A stretch of DNA of 64,000 nucleotides, from positions 1,488,001 to 1,552,000 of the forward strand of contig NC_077242.1 in the NCBI RefSeq assembly GCF_947179165.1, in the 5' to 3' direction. The position numbers were made by a program, and so were the translations under genes. Numbering within the stretch: position 1 is the first letter of the stretch; every line of letters starts with the position of its first letter. Positions 37,709-50,539 of this stretch are shown in pieces. The DNA comes from Solanum dulcamara. Lineage: Eukaryota > Streptophyta > Magnoliopsida > Solanales > Solanaceae. The notes beneath the pieces were generated by a model. The model saw only the letters and a program-made list of their open reading frames with translations, made no database searches and was not told the DNA's origin.

Positions 37709-38253
37709 GGTAGGGGTGTGCATCGGTCCGTTCAATTCGATTTTATGTATTATCGATTCGGTTTATCTATTTTCGGTTTTGTAACATGCGAAACCAATAA
37801 GATAATTTTTATCGATTTTCATCCTTAACGGTTCAATTTTTGGTTTAACCAATAAGAAAATACTCATAAAATAATTATATGACTTCTCCAACGATTTGGC
37901 ACGATGAGACAATAATATTACTTTATGGAATGCTCATAAAATAGAAACAATAATGGCTAACATAAAAAGAACTCTATAAATGCTACACAAATAAAAAAAT
38001 TAGGAAAATAATGTGAATTGAAGATTAAGGGCAAAGTAGTAACCAATAATGTATTGATATTAATATTTAATATTTATTTAAAAGTAAAACAGTAAATTAC
38101 TATTGTCTTAATAAATTATCGGTTTATCCAATATTAAAAATTAATATCAAATCAATAATCCAATAATTTTTTTAATAAAATCACTAAAAATTCAATAATA
38201 TTTTTTTCTATTCAATTTATTAATCGATTTAATTTTTCACACTACTAATTCGT
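37709..38253 (+). mobile_element. Non-autonomous element with GGGGTGTG end, copy 1
   Basis: The left end reads TAGGGGTGTGCATCGGTCCG. It shares almost every block in order with 49948-50537 (GGTTTAACCAATAA, ATAATTATATGACTT, ATTGATATTAATATTTAATATTTATTTA). The right end is decayed here but complete in the other copy. No coding region. Confidence 0.75.
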
Positions 38254-38259
38254 GGAGCG

Positions 38260-39460
38260 TTAAGTCCAAAGTGGGCATAATTGACCTTAAAAAAAACCAG
38301 GGGCACTTATCCATCCACTTGCCACTTGATTTTGTTTAATTGTTTTCTTTTTTGTCAACTACCCCCAATTTGGTTTTACTTTGATTAAGATATTTTTATG
38401 GACCTACTTTGTTTTGTATAATAATAAAGATTCTTTTTCTTTTTTTTTTTAATTGTCAGTGGTGTCTTTTTAAAAGCTAGAAAAAAATGCATATCCATTC
38501 AAGGTGGGCACGGATTTTAAGTAAAGCATGATTAATCAATCGTATCGAATTATTATTATTTCAAAGGTATAAACAAGAAATGAAAGGAAAAATAATCAAA
38601 ACTGTAGCAGGTAAAGTAATGGTAGATCATATGACTTTTATGTTATATTTAATTTAATTTCTAAATTATTCACAAATTATGTCGTAATATAGAGCTACAA
38701 ATTAAAAAAGTATGTAGTAGAGAATGTTATATTCAATTATATTTGTCATGTTAAATTAGTCGCATATTATAAAAGATGGTTATGAGTTTAAAACTATACA
38801 CAAAAAGAGGAGTTAGAAGCATGAAACATACATAGTTAAGGATTAGACATATAATTAGTTTCTTATCATTTTCTCATCCTTTTATCATCTTTTTGTTACT
38901 CGTTATTTAATTATTTTATTTTATTCATTTTCCTATGTTTTTTTTTAAAAAAACAAAATTCTACCATCCTACTTTTTATTTATAATATTCTAGTTCTTCA
39001 TATTGTTCATACCTAACATTATGAAACAACGAAAACTATACTATCTATTCAAATGTTAAATACATCCGAAATTTTCTTGTTTAATCTTTCTGCTCTCATT
39101 GAAGAACTTTTCCCACAACAGAATAGGTCTTCAGTCAAAAGTAAAAAAAGAAACAGCAGAAAGTACTAGAGATTCTAATAAGTTGCTACTAAGATGTGAT
39201 TATTCTACCAATTGAAATAATTTACTAGCATTTACCACAACCACATATTAAGTGTAATGATCACAGATCTTAGGTTATTTTCAATAGACTCTAAATCAAG
39301 AAAAATTTACTAGCATTCATTGGAAGAAAAAATACATGAAATGTGATCAGAATATTCAATAGAAAGTACAATATCATATCTCAATTTACAAAAATGATGG
39401 CAAATGTAGCACAAAACAAGCTCCTTCATATGAAACAAAACTATCATTTTTCCAAGTTTT
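38260..39460. other. Region downstream of ABCB, no gene seen
   Basis: AT-rich DNA containing, at its right end, the probable 3' UTR of the ABCB gene (from 39464 leftwards). No other feature identified. Confidence 0.5.
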
Positions 39461-39464
39461 ACCT

Positions 39465-42400
39465 TTAAGGAGAGTTTCCTCCTTGCAATTTTACCAAAGA
39501 ATAATATGCACCATATTTTCCTATAGAAATTAGATCAGAATGTGAGCCTTGTTCTGCAACTGTTCCATCCTTTATAACAGCAATAGAAGCAGCTTTCTGT
39601 ACTGTCGATAGCCGATGAGCCACGACAATGCATGTTCGTGCCACCATCATTTTCTCTAGTGCTTCTTGGACCGCGCTTTCAGACACGGTGTCAAGAGCAC
39701 TAGTTGCTTCGTCTAACAATAGGATTTTCGGGTTCTTGAGTATTGCTCGGGCAATGGCTATTCTTTGTTTCTGACCTCCTGATAGCTGCACTCCTCTTTG
39801 TCCACATTGAGTTTCATATCCATCATTCATCCCACTGCATTACAAAAGTAAGTGAGTTAATGGTATGTATAAAGTTTGTGCAACAGTTTTGTTTAGTAAA
39901 AGGGATAAGAGCCCGTTTGGATTGGCTTTAAGTTGGTCAAAACCAACTTAAAGCCCCTTTTTAGCTTTTGGACGTGTTTGCCTAATGCTGACTTTAAGCC
40001 ATAAAGTTCTTGAAGTCAGTCAAAAATGAAAAGTTAGGATTCCTAACTTTTTTTTCCAAAGTGCTTAAAGTCATTTTCTTTGACCATGGAAATTACTTTT
40101 ATATCCCTTATATTTTAACTAAATTCTCAAACTACCTTTTTTTATTCTTTTAACCCTAAAATTCACATCATAAGCACTTTTATCCAAACACTCAACTGCT
40201 TATTTATAAAAATAACTTTCAGCACTTCAAAGTTCTAAAAGCACTTCATACATAAAAACTACTTTTTTTAAGCCCATCCAAACGGGCTCTAAGACACAAA
40301 AACACACTTGAAGTATCATGCTTTAGTCAGTTTCCTATCTGAACTATCAGGTGTTCACTTTTCTTATCCGAACAATCACTAACTATTTATCAAAACACAC
40401 CTTGACTAGTATCTGATGGTGCGTGTACACTCTTTTTCTTGTTTAAAAATGTTGCCAAGTGGCACTTTTTTTAATAAAAAAAAATAAACACTTGAAGTAT
40501 CACTATATTGCGATTTCTGTACATGAACTATCAGATTTTTGTGTTTTCTATCTGAACTATCACCAATTATTTATTAAAATACATTTCGAAATTAATGAGT
40601 CAACTATCACGTGGAAGAAATTTTATGGGAAATAAGTTGTCACAAGAGTTTTGGCGATTGTATTCAAACACTTGGTCTAGTCAGCTTTGAGATGTGTTTT
40701 GATAAATAGATGGTGATTGACTGATTGTTCAGATAGGAAACACAAACACCTGATAGTTCAAGTATGAAACTCGCAAAAACATCATACTTCGGGTGTTTTG
40801 ACCATAAGTCTCAAGTAAAAATGACCTTTGTTATGGAAAAACTTCATATTAACTTGTGATGAATGCATATCTAACCTTATAAACTCATGAGCATTAGCGA
40901 GCACAGCGGCTTTTATTATCTCAGATTCGCTGGCGTTCTCTTTTCCATATGCAATGTTCTCATAGATAGTTCCTGCAAAGAGAGTTGGTTCCTGGCTAAC
41001 TAATGCAATACTTCTCCTCAGGGATCTCAAGTTGTAGTCTTTTATATCCCTTTCGTCGATATAGACTGATCCTTTATATGGATCATAAAATCTTTCAATA
41101 AGCCCAATTATCGTTGATTTTCCACAACCACTTTGTCCAACTAATGCTACTGTGGTTCCTGCACTTATCTTGAGGCTTAATCCCCTGAAAATCAGCTGGT
41201 CTGGTCTTGATGGATAAGCAAAGAACACTCTTTTCAGCTCCACACGTCCCCTTATTTGTGTTCTCGTTGCATCTATTGCTGACGAATCATCTGGATTGAT
41301 CTCGGTGTTTCTATCAAGGATTGCAAAGACTGAACCCACAGCATTATTTCCTCTAGATATATCTTTAGTCATGCTTCCTGCCTCAGCAATAGTATAAGCA
41401 GTGAAAAGCAATGCTAGAAATGCTTGAAAAAGTTTCTCAGGAGATATGTCCCCTTGTGACAATAGTTTTCCACCGTACCAGTAAGCTAAAGCTGTAGAAG
41501 CTGCAGCTAGGAATTGAGAGCTACATAGACCTATACCGGCATACCAAGATTGTCGTATGCTTTCCTTTCTTGGACCTTCTAATGTGTCTCTAAAGAGCCC
41601 TACTATCCTTTTCTGAGATGAGAAAGCAGTGATAGTTCTGTGATTAATAACAGCTTCACTTGCTAACTGGCTTCCCTCTCTTTGAGCTTTCTGTGCTTTT
41701 ACAGACATACTCTTCATCAGTACAGTTCTCGCATAAAAGCTTCCAATGAGCAAAGGCTGAGCTGCCATCATCACTAAGGACAGCTTCCATGTTAGGAAAA
41801 GTCCTAATGTATAAGCAAATGTAGCGGCAAAGAATGCTTGAGTTAGCAGTGACATGCGATCTCCCACAAGGGAACGAACCATGTTGGCTTCAGTTGATAG
41901 GCGAGCACATATGGCTGCACTCGTGTTCTCATCTTGATCGAACCACCTGATCTCAAAGGTCATGAGTTTGGCAAGCAGGATCTCCCTTATCCTTCTGGTT
42001 AGCCTTTCTCCCATGACAGCAAAATTATAGTGTTGGATAAGATTCATGAAGAAGTTGAAAACAGCAAGACCTATGAATATGAAAGAATAAATCCTCGCGT
42101 GGGATTGGATGGAGGATTTATCAGGTCGAAAGTAAACAGATATAACTGCTCCAACACAGTAGGCATTTATTGGCTGAACAGCTCCTGAACCTATCGCTCC
42201 GATGCATCCAAGCAAAGCTCTGCCCCATTCAGGAGCATTCATTTGGAGCAAACGCAATTGTGAAGGTGCTGGATGAGCCTCTTTTGTGAAATGGTCATCA
42301 TAACTTTCATATGATTCTTCATACTGAACAGAGTAAGGAGCTGAGAATGGTGTACTTCGAGAAAATGCTGGACTGAACGGGTATATAACCGGTGTGGCTG

Positions 42401-45400
42401 CTGCACTAGAGATCATGTTGAATGGACTTTGAGGGGTATTAGTAACTTTTCGATAGCTACTTCTTCCACCCGTCTTTCGATTAGGGGTATTGGCTACATC
42501 ATTTAATGTAACTAGTTGCTGCAGCTGCACCAGTTTGTAATACTCTCCACCTTCACCATCAGTCATTTGCATAAGCTCTTCGTGTGTTCCAGACTCGATT
42601 ACCCTCCCTCTTTGAAGAACCACTATCCTATTCGCCATTCTAATAGTGGACAGACGGTGAGCTATGACGATTGCAGTTCTTCCCATGGATGCGTGATCGA
42701 GGGCCTCTTGTACAACTCTTTCAGATTGTGAATCTAGTGCACTTGTAGCTTCATCAAGCAGCAGGACTTTTGGATCTCTTATCAAAGCCCTCGCTATGGC
42801 TATTCGCTGCTTTTGTCCTCCAGATAACTGCAGACCAAATTGGCCAACCTGCAACATTTTTACAATTATAACAAGGACTTAGAACACAGTAGACTTGTAG
42901 TGATGTGGTTTTCTTTTTACTATCATGACTAGGTACTCCATTTCAATTTGTTTATTATACTTTCTTTTTTAGTCTCTTTAAAAGAGAATGCCTCTTTCCT
43001 TTTTTTGGCAACTCGTTAGTTCTTACTTTCCACATGGCATGTTTAAAACCACAAGATTTAATGGAACTTTGATATATTCTACGTATCTTTAATTTAAGAT
43101 CACAAGATTTAAAATTATTCTATGGTTTCTTAAACTCCATACCAAGTCAAAACCAGACAAACAAATTGAAACAGAGGGAGTACTAGAGAAAAATTCAGAT
43201 AAATTCTTCTGAACTTTGAAACTGAGATTATGTACCTGAGTTTCATATGCATCTGGTAACTTGATAATGAAATCATGAGCATTTGCAGCTTTTGATGCCT
43301 TCTCTACTTCTTCCATAGTTGCTCCCTCTTTGCCGAATAGTATGTTCTCTTTTATCGTTGTTGCAAAGAGAATTGGTTCTTGATTAACTAGACCTATTTG
43401 GGACCTCAACCATTTTATATGGAGTTTCTTTATCTTGTGTCCATCCAACGAAATATCGCCTTCAATGGGATCGTAGAATCTCTGAAGCAATGAAATGATT
43501 GTGGACTTCCCAGAACCACTACTCCCAACAAGTCCTGTAGTTTTTCCAGGAGAAATTCTAAGATTTAGGCCTTGCAAGATAGGCGTATCGGGCCTTGAGG
43601 GGTAACTGAAGTATACACCATTGAATTCAATTTCTCCTCTTACATATGACAATGCTTTCCCCTTCTTGTCTTCAGTGTCAATTGCAGGTTGTCGATCAAT
43701 CATCTCAGTGATCCGAATTGCAGCAGATTTTGCCTCTGTGATTGCTGTAAGATTTGGAAGAGCCGACAGAATGTTTCTGCATGAACATGAAGAGATTAAT
43801 CAACATCATTTCCACTTTCCTGGAACATATACAGACTAAAAGCATGATTATTAAGGTAAGAACTATATTGCTCGGACTCTCCAAAAAAGTTACTTTAACA
43901 GTGTCGGGTTCTCCAAAATGCACTATTTTTGGAGGATTCGACACTTTTGAAGAGTCCGAGCAACATAGGATAAAAGAAACTTACAATCCTCCCATAAGAA
44001 CATTGAAACCTGCTACGAATACATCACCTCCTTTTTCTCCGTGTTTGCTGACTAGAATCGATCCAAGCCATGCTTGAAAAGCCCAACTAATATAAACCAT
44101 TCCCAAGCTACCTAGCAACAACCCTCTAGCAAAGCCTTGTTTAATTCCTAGTTCCATAACTTTCTGCAACGATTGGCTGAACTTCTCGAGAGTTTGGTTC
44201 TCAGCTACATAAGAATACAGAGTTCTTATAGAAGAGATAGCTTGTTCTGCTATTCCTCCAGCAACCCCATATGACTCTATCATCTGCATTCCCACATTCA
44301 TCATCATTGTACCAAATCCAAGTCCGGGAATGATGAACATTAAGGTGAATGGTATGGCGGCCAATGTGATCTTCCATGAGAGTAGAAAGGCAAAGATATG
44401 ACAGAACAGGAAGGATGACATGTAAGCCAGGCAATCAGGTATCTGCATCAAAACACAAAATGAAGACAAGAGACTATAAAATGTAAAACTTGAGAATAAA
44501 GATTGGCTATTACATTTTTTTCTATAACTGAAATTAATTCTATAGTTATTCTACATTATTTGAGAAGAAAAAATCTTACTACTGCTATAAATATGCTGGT
44601 TAAGTGTTGCAACATATAAATACGTCGTGTTTGCTATTCTTCACCTGTCACCTTGCAGTGGGGGATCCCCATTGACACAAGAGTGATCACTTGAACATCT
44701 CTCGCAAGAAAATCATACTGTATACATAAGTTAAGTATTACCTTTTATACATGTATACTAAAATCTTGAGCTCCCTTGACGGAATTCCCTTGATAAAAAG
44801 CACGGATGAGGTGGAGAAGTGGACGAATAAGGAACTTTATAAGATAGCGAGGAAGGAGGCAGTTTCGACGGCAAAATCAGCTGCTTTTAAATGCCTTTAT
44901 GCTGAACTAGAAGAGAAAGGTGGGGATAGAAAATTGTTCAAGCTAGCCAGGGCGCGGGAGAGAAGGGCACACGATGTGGATCAAGTGAAGTGCATTAAGG
45001 ACGAGCATGAAAAAGTATTGGTAGAGGAGACCCTCATTAAACAGAGATGACAGTCATACTTCCATAAACTCTTGAATGACGAAGGTGACAGATACTTTGT
45101 GTTGGGAGATTTGGAACATACAGGGAGGCGTCACGATTTTGGGTATTGCAGGAGTATTAAGGTCGAGGAGGTTAAGAGTGTTGTTCGTAGGATGCGCTGG
45201 GGAAGAGCAACCGGACCTGACGAGATTCCTGGGGAATTTTGGAAGTGCGCGCGCTCGGTAGGTTTGGAGTGGTTGACTAGGTTATTTAATGACATCTTTA
45301 AAACGGCAACGATGCCCGAAGAATGGAGATCAAGCGTAATGATCCCTCTATACAAAAACAAAGGGGATATCCAGAGTTGCAACAACTATAGAGGTATCAA

Positions 45401-48400
45401 GCTACTAGGCCATACTATGAAAGTATAGGAAAGAGTGGTGGAGATGAGGGTGAGGAGAGGCGTGTCTATTTCAGAGAACCAGTTTAGATTTATGCCGGGA
45501 CGCTCAACTACAGAAGCCATCCATCTTATGAGGAGACTGGTGGAGCAGCATAGGGAGAGTAAGAGGGACTTGCATATGGTATTCATCGACCTAGAAAAGG
45601 CTTATGATAAAGTTCCAAGAGAAATACTATGGATATGTTTGGAGGCTAAAGGTGTACATGTGGCATACATTAGGGTGATCAAGGACATGTACGAGGGAGC
45701 CAAAATCAGGGTAAGGACAATATGAGGGGACTCGGAGCACTTCTCAGTGGTGATGGGATTGCATTAAGGATCAGCTCTTAGTCCGTTTTTATTTGCCTTA
45801 GTGATGGATGGATTGACGCAACAAATTCAAGATGAGGTGCCATGATGTATGCTTTTCGCGGATGACATAGTCCTGATGGATGAGACTCGTAGCGGAGTTA
45901 ACGCTAAGCTGGAGGATATGAGACATACCTTGGAGTCTAAAGGGTTTAAGCTGAGTAGGACCAAGACAGAGTACTTAGAGTGCAAGTTTAGTGAGACACA
46001 TCAGGAGGTTGGCGTGGAAGTTAGGCTTGGTGCCCAGGCCATCCAAAAGAGAAGTAGTTGCAAGTATCTTGGGTTTATCATGCAAGGCAGCAGGGAGATT
46101 GACGATGATGTCACACATCGTATTGGGGTAGGGTGGATGAAATGGAGGCTCGCTTCCGGAGTGCTATGTGACAAGAAGGTTCCACCAAAACTTAAGGGCA
46201 AGTTCTACAAAGTGGTGGTTAGACCGACTATGCTGTATGGGGCGGAGTGTTGGCCAGTTAAGACTTCTCACATTCAAAAGATGAAAGTTGCCGGGATGAG
46301 AATGTTGAGATGGATGTGTGGGTACATTAGGAGTGACAGTATTAGAAATGAGGCTATTCGGGACAAGGTGAGAGTGGCCTCGGTGGAAGACAAGATGCGG
46401 AAAATACAACTGAGATGGTTTGGGCATGTGAAGAGGAGAGACACAGATGCCCCAGTGCGGAGGTGTGAGAGGCTGGCCATGGATGGTTATAGAAGAGGTA
46501 GGGGTAGGACGAAGAAGTATTGGGGAGAGGTGATTAGACAGGACATGACACAGTTACAGCTTACCGAGGACATGACCTTAGATAGGAGGGTGTGGAGGAA
46601 CCACATTAGGGTAGAAGGCTAGTACATAGTCTCGTTATTCTTTCCTATTCGTAGGTGCATTAGCGCATTACAATTTCGTGTGCTCTGATTTCTGTTATTT
46701 CTGTTATTATTTATTACTCTCTATACTTTGATTACTCTATTTTATCTGTGACGCTTTCGTTATTTGTTTTTCCCATATCGCTTTTAATTTTTTAGCTTTA
46801 TCTGACATCTTTTTATGCTTTTATTGAGCCGAGGTCTCCAGAAAACAACCATCCTACCTTGGTAGGAGTAAGGTCTGCGTACACTCTACCCTCCTCAGAC
46901 CCCACGTTGTTGGATTTCACTGTATTGTTATTGTTATTGTTGTTGTTTCTACATTGTCTTCATTATTTTGTTCCTTTCATCGTTCCTTGAGTTAGTTTTT
47001 AAATCGAAGGTGTAACTTTATATTGGGAAAACTACTATCCTAAAGAAAATTTCCTGAAAAAATGTATGCTAAACTTCATTCTTGTATTTTTATAAAACAA
47101 TTCATTGTGCACATTTAGACTCCTCATAATTATTCCTGCTTTGGAAACATTTCTTTTGAGTGGAGGATCTATTAGAAACAAGTCCCTCTACCTCGCAAAA
47201 GTAGGGATAAGGTTTGCGTACATTCTACCCTCTCCAAACTCCCCACTTGTGGGGTTACACTGAGTATATTATTGTTATCTATTTTCAATGAAATAAATTC
47301 ACAACACAAATGGAAGAGAATATATATTTACCTTCTCGCCTATGGTGATTTGGATGGTAGTTGAATCAGCAGATACAGTTGATATTACTTGATAAGTAGT
47401 GGAAGATTCAGCTGCCTGTGTGTCGAAAAATCCAACTTCTTGCCTCAGAACAGATTTTAGGTACTCTAGTCTCATTCTAGATGTTTGTCTTTCTGCAGTT
47501 CTTGCCCAACATAATCCTTCTGCACTTGCAAATGTTTTAATATGTCATCTTTTGTAACAATCACGAAAAAAAGTTTGCATGTTTTTACAACAATCTCAAG
47601 TTAATATATAATACTAATAACCAAGTTCAGAGTCAAATAATCCAAAAGAGAACCCCTGACCCTTCCCACCAGGAGCTACCCCTGCCCTAAGATAAGACTA
47701 TTCCCGACCTCTAGTCAGAGCTAACTGGTTCGGATAAATTAGCAATTCCTAGTCCGAATCCTGAACTTTGTTCACACTTGAAACTAGCAATTCTTCTTCC
47801 AACTTCGTAACTCTATATTATAAACAGGAGTTCGTCCTTCTTCAAAGAGATAAAAGTCATGTGACTTTTACATACTTAATTTCTTACTCTATATACAAAG
47901 TTTGAGAAAAAGATATAGAATACACGTGAACTCATAGATTACACTGTTTATTCGCCTTCCACTCTCTTTTTTCCCCCACCCCACTCTATTGGGAGGAACA
48001 ATAGTGTTCTCATTTACCCTCCAGCGTGACTCGAAACTGGTGGAGGTGCTCGACCACTTGAGCAAGCTTAACTTGTCATTGAACCTTAGATTCACTTACC
48101 AACAAAAGCAGCCAGTCCAACTCCAATTGCAACATAGAGCAACCTGAGAGAATACTGCAATAAAATGAAAAAGAAACAGTTAGTTACTCTAAATTAATGT
48201 TTACTACTACTAATTAATATGCAAAGCTAATCAATTAGTGTCACCTTGTTGACAGTCTTCATAGGAACAGAGTTACTTAGGTTTCCATAATCATTAATTA
48301 CATCACTAAGCACAAACATCATTAGAGGAATCTGCAAACCATCTCCCATACTACCTAAAGTACCAAAGAACATTAACAACTTGTCTTTTTTATCAGCAAA

Positions 48401-48433
48401 TCTAAACATGCCTCGTCTATTATTATCCCTCAT
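39465..48433 (-). CDS. ABC transporter, B family, full-length (ABCB15-like group)
   Basis: Seven exons: 48245-48433, 48100-48154, 47332-47519, 43985-44442, 43236-43776, 40876-42848 and 39465-39834. They join in frame to 1257 residues and TAA, the usual length. Layout is TMD1-NBD1-TMD2-NBD2. NBD1 has Walker [10 protein letters not shown] (381-389), signature LSGGQ (485-489), LLLDEA (Walker B, Asp509/Glu510) and switch His541. NBD2 has GQSGCGKST (1048-1056), LSGGQ (1152-1156) and LLLDEA (1176-1177). All catalytic motifs are intact, so both sites should hydrolyse ATP. The Ser/Thr-rich linker after NBD1 (about 585-650) is a likely regulatory loop. Related plant proteins are membrane exporters of hydrophobic compounds, some of them auxin; the substrate here is unknown. 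Start: first ATG of a short basic N-terminus. Intron 3 holds an opposite-strand RTE LINE; introns 5 and 6 hold MITEs. Confidence 0.93.
39909..40289. mobile_element. Tourist-like MITE in ABCB intron 6
   Basis: A 381-base element starting GAGCCCGTTTGGATTGGC, with the inverted copy GAGCCCGTTTGGATGGGC at the other end, flanked by TAA on both sides (39906-39908 and 40290-40292). Further inverted pairs inside include AACCAACTTAAAGC. Non-coding. Confidence 0.85.
40303..40795. mobile_element. Inverted-repeat element in ABCB intron 6
   Basis: Long inverted arms share AAAACAC..GAAGTAT(C/G)ATG, TTCCTATCTGAAC, ACTATCAGGTGTT and TTTATCAAAACACA blocks; a third partial copy lies in the middle (40482-40590). 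It ends about 80 bases from the exon 6 donor. Confidence 0.7.
43863..43969. mobile_element. Short palindromic MITE in ABCB intron 5
   Basis: Starts CTATATTGCTCGGACTCTCC and ends with the inverted form (reversed: CTATGTTGCTCGGACTCTTC). The centre is also inverted (TCCAAAATGCAC..TTTTTGGAGGATTCGACAC). About 107 bases, able to fold on itself completely. Confidence 0.8.
44745..46960 (+). mobile_element. RTE-type LINE in ABCB intron 3, 5'-truncated
   Basis: One continuous frame, 44751-46622, covers the connector, reverse transcriptase and C-terminal region of a plant RTE element: [64 protein letters not shown] and MLFADDIVL (the catalytic Asp pair). Five stops interrupt it (45048, 45426, 45723, 45765, 45843), with no frameshift. 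The endonuclease is missing, so the copy is 5'-truncated. There is no RNase H, as usual for RTE. The 3' UTR ends in GGTCTGCGTACACTCTACC, CAGACCCCAC and a TTATTG/TTGTTG run (about 46860-46950). It is antisense to the ABCB transcript. It cannot move by itself. Confidence 0.93.
47160..47279 (+). mobile_element. SINE tail fragment in ABCB intron 3
   Basis: Contains GTCCCTCTACCTCGCAAAAG, GGTTTGCGTACATTCTACCC, CCCCACTTGTGGGGTTACAC and an ATTATTGTTAT end: the same tail as the RTE LINE 250 bases away but with differences throughout, so it is an older insertion and not part of that LINE. Confidence 0.75.
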
Positions 48434-48841
48434 AATTTTTTATTATAGAAACAATACACAAAAACTCTATAATTATCCTTGTTTTTATAACATGCTTGTT
48501 GCAGGCTACAGAGCAGATTATTAGCTAATGGGAATATGCAATAAGTTTATTTTTGCCGGCTTTGTTGGTTGTTAGCATTAAAGTTTACAATATTTGTTGG
48601 TTTTGACAATTCCTGCAGGACAATGATAGCTTGGTTTCCTCGTTTTTAATTATTTCTCAGTTCTTATCATCACATATTAGAATGAATTCAGTATTTATAG
48701 TTATTAGCACTAAAAAAAAATTATATTTAAGTGTGAATTAATCTCTAGTCTTCTAGGTAAAGAAGACACCTTCAATCAAGTATAACATTTAACTTTCTTA
48801 TAACATGAGTGCTAAATAGATAGTATTATCCCAATCATCAT

Positions 48842-48844
<3 letters not shown>

Positions 48845-48923
<79 letters not shown>
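48845..48923. repeat. Microsatellite (AT)26 followed by (TTA)9, ABCB upstream
   Basis: A pure AT dinucleotide run of about 52 bases joined to a TTA run of about 27 bases, some 410 bases upstream of the ABCB ATG. Length is likely to differ between accessions. Confidence 0.97.
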
Positions 48924-48924
<1 letters not shown>

Positions 48925-49940
48925 AGTGGGAAGCTCCCAACTTCAAAGTTGGATTAACATTTTGCCCTTGCAACAAATTAAATGTAATTAAGTAATTTTT
49001 TAATTAAATATAATTAATTAATTTTTTAATTAAATAATAATATTTTAATGCAATATAGTCCAACGGTTCCTTACTCTTCAAAAGTTGAAAACCACATTAG
49101 CCTGTAGTCATTATTATTTGGCCATATTAATGCACAGGAAACTAAGTTAAGATATTAAATTGGAATCCTATTAAATGGTAAATAATGGCTATAATGGCAT
49201 GTTAATTGGCAAAAATATTTTACCACAAACTAAGCCATTTCTTCCTAGGATTAACGTAAGTTTGATCTTTTAGAAAGTAACGGCTGAACTTATTATTCAA
49301 TTAATTTAAATGAACATATTTTGTCAATTAATTTGAAAACTGAAAAGACTTTATCACTTAATTATGTAATTTGAAGGGATGCATGAAAAATTAAAAGGCT
49401 ATAATCAGTTATGTATATTGTATGAAATTTAAAGGGTTACATCTCGGCAAAAGACACATTCATCTTTGTCGGGTCTGAATCTTGACTTCGATCTTCCTTT
49501 CTTCATTCTTGTCTGATTCTGAGAACGACCTCTCACCATGGTATGAAATACAAATGGGTACATCAAAACTATGGCAGACATACATTCATATTTTATTCAT
49601 TGTGATTTTATCTCTATAAATAAATTTTTATATGCATAAGTGTAGATCCTTCTGTTTGATTTAATCTAAATGGTAATCTTGTGTTTTTTTTTATAGGTGT
49701 ACTACATATATATGATAGAGGAAGAAGCTATTGAATCGTACTTTAAGCAAATTCAATGAGGCTGATCTTACATTTTACACAATAAAAGAAGAGAAGAAGC
49801 TAAAATTTCAAATAAAAGAAAGGTAAAAACTATTTTGCAATTTTGACTTCTCTTGGTTTGATTGTTGGATAAAGAGAAAAAGGGGAGAAGAAGTGTAGAT
49901 GATGGAGAAAAATTAGAGATTTCGAAAAATTATATTTGGC
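48925..49940. other. ABCB upstream region, no gene seen
   Basis: AT-rich; starts with a small GTGGGAAGCTCCCAAC palindrome next to the microsatellite. No coding region. Confidence 0.5.
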
Positions 49941-49947
49941 AATATCT

Positions 49948-50537
49948 CTAGAGGTGTGTATCGATCGGTTCGGTTTGATTTTATGTAATATAAGTTCGGT
50001 TTATCGGTTTTCGATTTTGAAATACGCCAAACCAATAATAAACCAATAAAAATTTTTTTATCGATTTTGGTCCTTAACGGTTCGATTTTCGGTTTAACCA
50101 ATAAAAAAATCTCATAAAATAATTATATGACTTATCCAACAATTTGGCGCGACAAAACAATAATATAACTTTACGAAATACTCATAAAATAGAAACAATA
50201 GTGACTAACATGAAAAGAACTGTATAAGTATAACACAAATAAAAAAACTAGGAGAATAATGTAAATTGAAGGCTAAAGGGCAAAGGTGGTTACCAATAAT
50301 ATATTGATATTAATATTTAATATTTATTTAGGGGTAAAGTAGTAAATTACTATTATTTTAATGGGTTATCGATTTACCCAATAACTCAATATTAAAAATC
50401 AATATCGAACCAATAACCCAATAATTTTTTTTATAAAACCATTAAAAATTCATTAACTCAATAACCCAATAAATAATCTAACAACATTTTTTTCGGTTCG
50501 ATTTATTGGTCGAATTAGTTTTTCCACACCCCTAAAT
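49948..50537 (+). mobile_element. Non-autonomous element with GGGGTGTG ends, copy 2
   Basis: Left end TAGAGGTGTGTATCGATCGG; the right end, reversed, reads TAGGGGTGTGGAAAAACTAA, so the terminal AGGGGTGTG is inverted. Same order of blocks and same orientation as 37709-38253. A 62-codon minus-strand frame over it is chance. Confidence 0.8.
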
Positions 50538-50539
50538 AT

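Noticed and set aside
45131..46480. Minus-strand frames of 66-87 codons over the RTE element, as extra ABCB exons
   Set aside because: They are antisense to the RTE frame, and the ABCB exons 3 and 4 join in phase without them.
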